From contig JAGBHK010000041.1 in NCBI GenBank assembly GCA_017935565.1, positions 1 through 64,000 on the forward strand: a stretch of 64,000 nucleotides of DNA, read 5' to 3'. A program made the position numbers and the translations under genes. The stretch comes from Lachnospiraceae bacterium (GTDB taxonomy: Bacteria; Bacillota; Clostridia; Lachnospirales; Lachnospiraceae). The notes beneath the pieces are model-generated. The model worked only from the letters and a program-made list of their open reading frames with translations, had not been told where the DNA came from and searched no databases. Positions within the stretch are counted from its first letter, which is position 1. Each line of letters opens with the position of its first letter. This document shows positions 59,582 through 64,000 of this stretch, one piece after another.

Positions 59582-59876
59582 AAATATGTCCACCAACCTT
59601 ACCTAATCTTTTACCTTTTATTGCACTTAATATTTCTGTTGGCATATCCGCAAATGCACTTGATATACCTCCCTCACTTCTTGATGTCTCGCCTTCCGTA
59701 CCAAGACGATTGTATGCTATTACAGCCATCTTCAATTGAGTGGTTTCAAGTGATTGTGGAAACTCTTTCCTATTCGTTAATTCAAGGATAGTATCCTTTG
59801 ATAACTCCAACAGGATGGAGAGCAACTCTTCGTCGCTCTCCCCTGTAAGTTTTTTTAACTTTTCAAGTAGTGTCAT
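59550..59876 (-). CDS. Head-tail connector protein (gp6-like)
   Basis: The 108-residue all-helical protein (LLEKLKKLTGESDEELLSIL, TILELTNRKEFPQSLETTQL, VIAYNRLGTEGETSRSEGGI) matches phage gp6-like connectors that bind under the portal. It follows the SAP-like gene by 8 bases. The motif NRxG-x-EG-x-x-SRSEGG is highly typical. Confidence 0.88.
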   Translation of the reverse strand: MTLLEKLKKLTGESDEELLSILLELSKDTILELTNRKEFPQSLETTQLKMAVIAYNRLGTEGETSRSEGGISSAFADMPTEILSAIKGKRLGKVGGHIYEQKNDTEAT

Positions 59877-59884
59877 ATAATCAC

Positions 59885-60307
59885 CTATTTCTTATCTTCA
59901 TCCGAACCTTCTGTAGCATTTTCCGGAACAGATACTTTTTCAGCAACGAGTCTTTCGATTAAATCATCTTTTGAACCGCTTGCTTTTAAGCCCATCTCCT
60001 TTGCTAATTTCTGAAGTTCCTGATATGAATAATCAGCAAATTGTCCAGCATCAAGGTGTCCTTCTAATGTATCATTCGAATTACCACCCTCTTCATCTGC
60101 CGTTTCATCCTGATTATCATTTTTTTCATCCTTCTCATCTTCAGACGTATTGTCCTTTGAACCGGATGAAGTTTCTTCCTTAACTGCTGCCACTTTTGAT
60201 ACAACTTCTTTGTATCCCATTTTCTTAAGTTTTGCCAATGCTTCTTCTGTATCTGCATATCTCTCAACACTTCCTTTTCTAAGTGTTACTCTCTCTTTTA
60301 ACTTCAT
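59885..60307 (-). CDS. Phage protein with HeH/SAP-like C-terminal domain
   Basis: The 140 residues have an N-terminal basic part with a short motif (ERYADTEEALAKLKKMGYKE), a long Asp/Glu/Asn/Ser-rich linker (about 45-85) and a C-terminal HeH/SAP helix-extended-helix (YSYQELQKLAKEMGLKASGS, then DDLIERLVAEK) that may bind DNA. It lies just after the major capsid gene, where such proteins are frequent. Its exact role is unknown; DNA packaging or capsid decoration is possible. Confidence 0.78.
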   Translation of the reverse strand: MKLKERVTLRKGSVERYADTEEALAKLKKMGYKEVVSKVAAVKEETSSGSKDNTSEDEKDEKNDNQDETADEEGGNSNDTLEGHLDAGQFADYSYQELQKLAKEMGLKASGSKDDLIERLVAEKVSVPENATEGSDEDKK

Positions 60308-60320
60308 GTTACCTTACCTC

Positions 60321-61256
60321 CTATGCTGGCTTCGCTGAACTGAATGTAATATGTGTCTGCTTGATTCTCTTTTCAGTCATCCATAAGTCATGATATCTTC
60401 TGTAATCTGCATGCCATGCTGCAGCCTTCTGATATGTCTTAGGATCAAAAATTCTAAACTTATCAAGTTTATTAACTGCCATTGGACCAACCATAGGTGT
60501 TGCGATAAGTTCAATATCCAACGCGCTCTCTGCCTTTTTCCAACCGCCAACCTTCTGGTCTTCAGATGTACCATCAAGTGTTGTGATAGCTGATACCATT
60601 CTGTTAGAAACAGTTTCAAAAATTGGATTACCGTCAATTGCTGGAACCTTAATTGTAATTCCACCTTTAACTACTTCCATAAACTGAAGTTTTGCTGCAA
60701 GTTCAAGCTTCAATTCTAACACAAAATTAGATGAAGCCTGAAGAGCAACAATACCGTCATAGCCCTGGTCTCTAACTGCCTTAATTGCCTCATATGCTTT
60801 TCTAAGTGCTGATGTTCCTGCTGTTCCTGGCACATAACCATACACAGTCATACCTGCCTCACTAGCACCAATTACGTTTGTTGCAATAGTGGAAATACGG
60901 TATGCATCAATTTCTGGTATTACCTTTTCTCTTTGGAATTCTCCCATTACTGAACTGATTTCCAGTGCATAATTGCTCTCATCAACATCCGCTTCATCGA
61001 TAGTAAATCCTCTACCTCTGTCCTGTGTCATAGTTCTTGTCTCGTATTCAAGAGTAACATCTCCCTCTACGAATCCATTAGCACGATCGTAATCAGCCAT
61101 ACCATCCATATCAACTTTAGGTATCTTAATTTCACGACCACCACTGTACTTAACCTTTCCGGCATTCTTATCCATCCAACCTGTACTTAATCCAACTGTT
61201 GAAGCTGTGTCTAAGTTCTTCTGAATGACTGCTGCTGTTTCAATATAATTTGCCAT
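60321..61256 (-). CDS. Major capsid protein
   Basis: The 311-residue protein starts MANYIETAAVIQKNLDTAST and contains REIKIPKVDMDGMADYDRANGF, TRTMTQDRGRGFTIDEADVD and EKVIPEIDAYRISTI, which are conserved in the capsid family of Lachnospiraceae and other Firmicute siphophages with an HK97 fold. It follows the scaffold gene by 18 bases, the usual order. No protease gene is seen next to it. Confidence 0.92.
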   Translation of the reverse strand: MANYIETAAVIQKNLDTASTVGLSTGWMDKNAGKVKYSGGREIKIPKVDMDGMADYDRANGFVEGDVTLEYETRTMTQDRGRGFTIDEADVDESNYALEISSVMGEFQREKVIPEIDAYRISTIATNVIGASEAGMTVYGYVPGTAGTSALRKAYEAIKAVRDQGYDGIVALQASSNFVLELKLELAAKLQFMEVVKGGITIKVPAIDGNPIFETVSNRMVSAITTLDGTSEDQKVGGWKKAESALDIELIATPMVGPMAVNKLDKFRIFDPKTYQKAAAWHADYRRYHDLWMTEKRIKQTHITFSSAKPA

Positions 61257-61274
61257 TGTATATTCCTCCTATTC

Positions 61275-61874
61275 TTAATCTCCGTTGATTGCAGCCATTA
61301 TGGCATCTGAATCAACTGTATCTGTTTCCTCCGGTGCTTTCTTCATAGCAACACCACCTACAAGTTTACTGTCAACGCCTGCCTGAACCGCCTTGTTAAA
61401 CGCTTCAACAACTGTTTTAACAGATGTTTCCATAGTTTCAGCACTTGAATAATCAAGAAGATTGGCAAGTTCCTTTGGAACATTTGCTTCAGTAAGTTTT
61501 TCTGTTGCTGAAACTCTTAATTCTTTTTCAAGAATAGCCTTTTCCCTTGCATCCAAATCTTCTTTACGTTTCTGCTCTTTCTCTTCAGGAGACATAGATG
61601 CAATTCGTTCCTGTTCTGCCTTTTCATCAAGAGCCTTTTTCACCTGTTCATCCACCTTTTTCTGATATGCTTCCGAAAATGCCTTATCCTTCAACAATTC
61701 TTCAAGATTAGGTGTTTCCTTTGTATCAGCTTCCTTATCTGATGAATCATTTTCTGCTGCCTTTGTATCTTCAGGTTCCTTTGGAGAGTCATTTGCTGCT
61801 GTTGGATCAGCTGCAACATTCTCTGATGCAAAAAGCTGAAGATTCATTTTTAATGGTTCTCTTTGTGTCTTCAC
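61275..61874 (-). CDS. Scaffold protein (DUF4355 family)
   Basis: The start is a GTG at 61872-61874, with GGAGG 8 bases upstream, giving 199 residues. The N-terminus (LKMNLQLFAS) is the conserved scaffold leader. An acidic linker and a helical coiled coil (about 60-130, KKVDEQVKKALDEKAEQERI) follow, then the conserved ELRVSATEKLTEANVPKELA and LLDYSSAETMETSV. It guides capsid assembly and leaves the head or is packed inside it. Confidence 0.9.
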   Translation of the reverse strand: MKTQREPLKMNLQLFASENVAADPTAANDSPKEPEDTKAAENDSSDKEADTKETPNLEELLKDKAFSEAYQKKVDEQVKKALDEKAEQERIASMSPEEKEQKRKEDLDAREKAILEKELRVSATEKLTEANVPKELANLLDYSSAETMETSVKTVVEAFNKAVQAGVDSKLVGGVAMKKAPEETDTVDSDAIMAAINGD

Positions 61875-61905
61875 TTTAGTTTCCTCCTTGTTAATTTTTT
61901 GTATT

Positions 61906-61933
61906 AAAAAAACACCCTCGCGGGCGTTTTTTA
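61906..61933. terminator. Terminator between structural gene blocks
   Basis: AAAACGCCC pairs with GGGTGTTTT around GCGA, with T-runs on both sides. It lies between the small gene at 61975 and the scaffold gene and may set different levels of the two blocks. Confidence 0.75.
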
Positions 61934-61974
61934 ACCTTGTTTAAACATAATTTTAAGCAAAATAAAAGCACCTT

Positions 61975-62217
61975 TTAAGATGCTTTATTATCTAATATTA
62001 ACTTTTTTGCCTCTTCTTCGGTTATTTCTTCAATCCTCATGAGCATATCTGTATTTCCAATACCTTCGTTCGGGTCATATCCTATAAATCTGTCATTAAC
62101 AATATTATCATTATCCACTTCCCATTTTCCGTTTCTGTATATATATGATACATAATCTTCCATCTTGGCTACTAGTTTCAAATCATTCAACCAAAAATAT
62201 GTTAATTCCTTAACCAT
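61975..62217 (-). CDS. Small phage protein of unknown function
   Basis: The 80-residue acidic protein reads VKELTYFWLNDLKLVAKMED, FIGYDPNEGIGNTDML and ITEEEAKKLILDN. It overlaps the minor head gene by 8 bases. It has no motif I recognise. Small genes at this place between head genes often encode decoration or connector-associated proteins. Confidence 0.6.
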   Translation of the reverse strand: MVKELTYFWLNDLKLVAKMEDYVSYIYRNGKWEVDNDNIVNDRFIGYDPNEGIGNTDMLMRIEEITEEEAKKLILDNKAS

Positions 62218-63952
62218 AAGATTTCACCCTTTCTATTCCGTTTGGAGTTTCAACAGAATCAAAGATTTTTTTCATCTCTAGTGACAAATCTCTCATCTCT
62301 ATAGATGATAATTCCCCTTTTCTAATCTGCTCATACATTTTATGTGCCTTTTGCTTTGCTTCAAAACTATCAGCTGTATGGTATTGAACTTCAAATTTGT
62401 TACCTTTAGAATCTTGAACAAATGTATTTACACCATTATACGGATTCTTTTTATTAAGCCACAAGTTCTTAACCTGACATACCTTATTTCCATCCTCGCC
62501 AAACTTCTCCATACTTTTTAGCGTTTTTTCAGCAAATTGTTTTGGTTCAGCAATCATAGTGTACCTTACAGTATCCTTAACCTCATAATGATAACCTGGC
62601 TTATATTCTCTGGCTATTTTATCCAAATAGCTGTCTTTGTCTTTTACTCGATATTCCAAACCAATAAGTTTCATACCAGACTGCTCTGCATTCTGTTTTA
62701 CCAGTTTTGTTATCTCGGGTTCTGCAGCCACTGCCTTATCATAATATCCAGTTCCCTTATACTGCGCTTTCATTATCGCATATTTTTCAGGATTTGTATA
62801 CTTAATTTTTTGGAATTCCTCTAAACTACCAGCTGTATACTTCTTTCCAAGTCTTTCTTTATACTTATCAAATTGCTTTGAATCTGCCGTAACATTTTTA
62901 GCACTATTAGCAGCTGCTATTGCTTCCTCATTTCCTTCAACATACTTAGCATACCAATCTTTATATGTCATTCCTGCAGGAACAATCTCATTTTTTCCTG
63001 TAACCGGATTTCTTGCTCTTCGCCTCATCCTCTTAAGAGTATCTTCGTCAAGATATTCTATCGTGGTACTTCTACAGAACGGATGCATTGGTGGCATATT
63101 CACCCCTGGAACTGCATCTTTCACATAATACACTTTTCCATCATGGGATGCACACAATTCAGAAGTTCTTAAGTCAAGTGTCGCTATGAATATATACCTA
63201 TCAATATCACATTCAGCATATGACTGCATTTCCATCTCATTAGCAACATAGCAGCTTTCAGTTCTGACAAGTCTTCTGGCATTGAAAGCACTTGTAGAAA
63301 ACTCATCCATGATAACTTTATACATCTCATCCTGTGTCTTACCAGCCACATATCCCTGTATAATTTCACTCTTGAGCGTTTCTGCAAGTTTATCACCATT
63401 GGCCCATATTCTGGAACTGTAATTTTTTCCACTCCATTTACTGGTTACAAGTTTCTCAAATAGTTTATCATCCCATTCATTGAATGAAAAACCAAGTCCT
63501 GTGTGGCTCTGAACCTCATATATCGACTTGTAATATGTACTTTCTGCTACTTCCTTAAGTGCTTCTGTTGTATGTAATTCTTCTGTTTTTTTCAGAGAAT
63601 CAACTGCATTCTGCACATTTTCAAGTTTTTCAACAAGCCTTTCGAACTTGTATTTTCTTCCTGGTTGTTCAAGATATTCAACCAGTTCTGTCAGACCTTT
63701 ATTTTTTGCCACACGTACAATATCCTGATACGAGGTTACTCCTGCTTCCTTTATTATAGCAAGTACATCTTTATCCGATACCTTAAACTTTTTAGCTGCC
63801 TTTTCAAAATTATTAGACAGCTGATGCTCAATATATTTAGCAACCTTATGATATTCTTTTCCTATAATATTCGAGGCATTTTCGGCTATTTCCATTTGCT
63901 CATACATCATTTGAGCTCTTCGCTCTTGCCAGTATGCATTTTTATCAGCCAT
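62210..63952 (-). CDS. Minor head protein (SPP1 gp7/Mu gpF type) with RelA/SpoT-like C-terminal domain
   Basis: The 580-residue protein has the conserved phage minor head region: LVRTESCYVANEMEMQSYAE, TLDLRTSELCASHDGKVYYV and VNMPPMHPFCRSTTIEYLD (about 225-310). The last 155 residues look like a RelA/SpoT-type nucleotidyltransferase: YRVKDKDSYLDKIA, VKDTVRYTM with Asp and Arg, NPYNGVNTFV and FEVQYHTADSFEAKQKAHK. Such C-terminal toxin-like domains are known on phage head proteins and may enter the host with DNA. The catalytic set appears largely complete, but activity is inferred. GAGGTG lies about 7 bases before the start. Confidence 0.82.
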   Translation of the reverse strand: MADKNAYWQERRAQMMYEQMEIAENASNIIGKEYHKVAKYIEHQLSNNFEKAAKKFKVSDKDVLAIIKEAGVTSYQDIVRVAKNKGLTELVEYLEQPGRKYKFERLVEKLENVQNAVDSLKKTEELHTTEALKEVAESTYYKSIYEVQSHTGLGFSFNEWDDKLFEKLVTSKWSGKNYSSRIWANGDKLAETLKSEIIQGYVAGKTQDEMYKVIMDEFSTSAFNARRLVRTESCYVANEMEMQSYAECDIDRYIFIATLDLRTSELCASHDGKVYYVKDAVPGVNMPPMHPFCRSTTIEYLDEDTLKRMRRRARNPVTGKNEIVPAGMTYKDWYAKYVEGNEEAIAAANSAKNVTADSKQFDKYKERLGKKYTAGSLEEFQKIKYTNPEKYAIMKAQYKGTGYYDKAVAAEPEITKLVKQNAEQSGMKLIGLEYRVKDKDSYLDKIAREYKPGYHYEVKDTVRYTMIAEPKQFAEKTLKSMEKFGEDGNKVCQVKNLWLNKKNPYNGVNTFVQDSKGNKFEVQYHTADSFEAKQKAHKMYEQIRKGELSSIEMRDLSLEMKKIFDSVETPNGIERVKSYG

Positions 63953-63965
63953 TACTCATCACCTC

Positions 63966-64000
63966 TTATATTGCCTGCGGTGGTGCATTAGAAAACAATT
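63966..64000 (-). CDS. C-terminal end of the upstream phage gene, probably the portal protein (partial)
   Basis: A frame ending LFSNAPPQAI and TAA at 63966-63968 enters from the right edge. In this gene order the portal protein is expected before the minor head gene. Only 11 codons are visible, so the identity is positional. Confidence 0.4.
   Translation of the reverse strand, partial: LFSNAPPQAI

Overview
The window is AT-rich DNA from a low-GC Firmicute. Class-level hints (DUF5688, DUF1836, YerC/TrpR-like and DUF436 proteins, Thr/Ser-rich lipoproteins, LacI-sensor GGDEF proteins) point to Lachnospiraceae; the genus cannot be fixed from sequence alone. Most genes are on the minus strand. 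No rRNA, tRNA or CRISPR array was seen.

Positions 1-13400 hold a defence and mobile-DNA cluster. An XRE regulator with a clear promoter precedes hsdR, hsdM and hsdS of a type I restriction-modification system. They are followed by an unusual 842-residue protein (degenerate methyltransferase, target-recognition-like domain, PD-(D/E)XK nuclease, coiled coil, C-terminal HEPN-like motif) and a PHP-domain protein that runs off the window. Next come a broken serine recombinase, a lone PD-(D/E)XK protein and an intact large serine recombinase. Positions 13400-14870 carry no gene but many palindromes, including GTAGCATTTT-type repeats.

Positions 14876-31320 are accessory: three lipoproteins, a small XRE protein, a VirD4-like coupling ATPase beside a ClpP-like protease and a JAMM (RadC-like) protein (probably a conjugative-element remnant), a DUF4365-like protein, a zinc metallopeptidase, a tight RES/sce7725/sce7726 three-gene operon, and a STAND ATPase-TPR protein interrupted by an in-frame TAA.

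Positions 31322-48262 look like core chromosome: rlmD, a transglutaminase-like lipoprotein, pcrA, DUF1836, a YerC-like repressor, a CAP protein, hslO, a methyltransferase, an SGNH hydrolase, a PilZ protein, DUF436, plsC and a GGDEF protein lacking its N-terminus.

From about 48263 to the right edge is a siphophage-type prophage read right to left: portal tail end, minor head protein with a RelA/SpoT-like C-terminus, scaffold, capsid, connectors, tail tube, chaperones with a -1 frameshift site, tape measure, distal tail and tail-tip/fibre gene. A two-domain DUF2829 (Tad2-like) gene lies inside the tail operon. The fibre gene ends in the most striking feature: a four-cassette shufflon (48394-50800). 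Four copies of a 16-17 bp site encode the same INSNL junction, one expressed and three silent C-termini are arranged as two tail-to-tail pairs, and a tyrosine recombinase gene lies between the pairs. This would let the phage switch receptor-binding tips. The prophage appears to sit inside the 5' part of the GGDEF gene.
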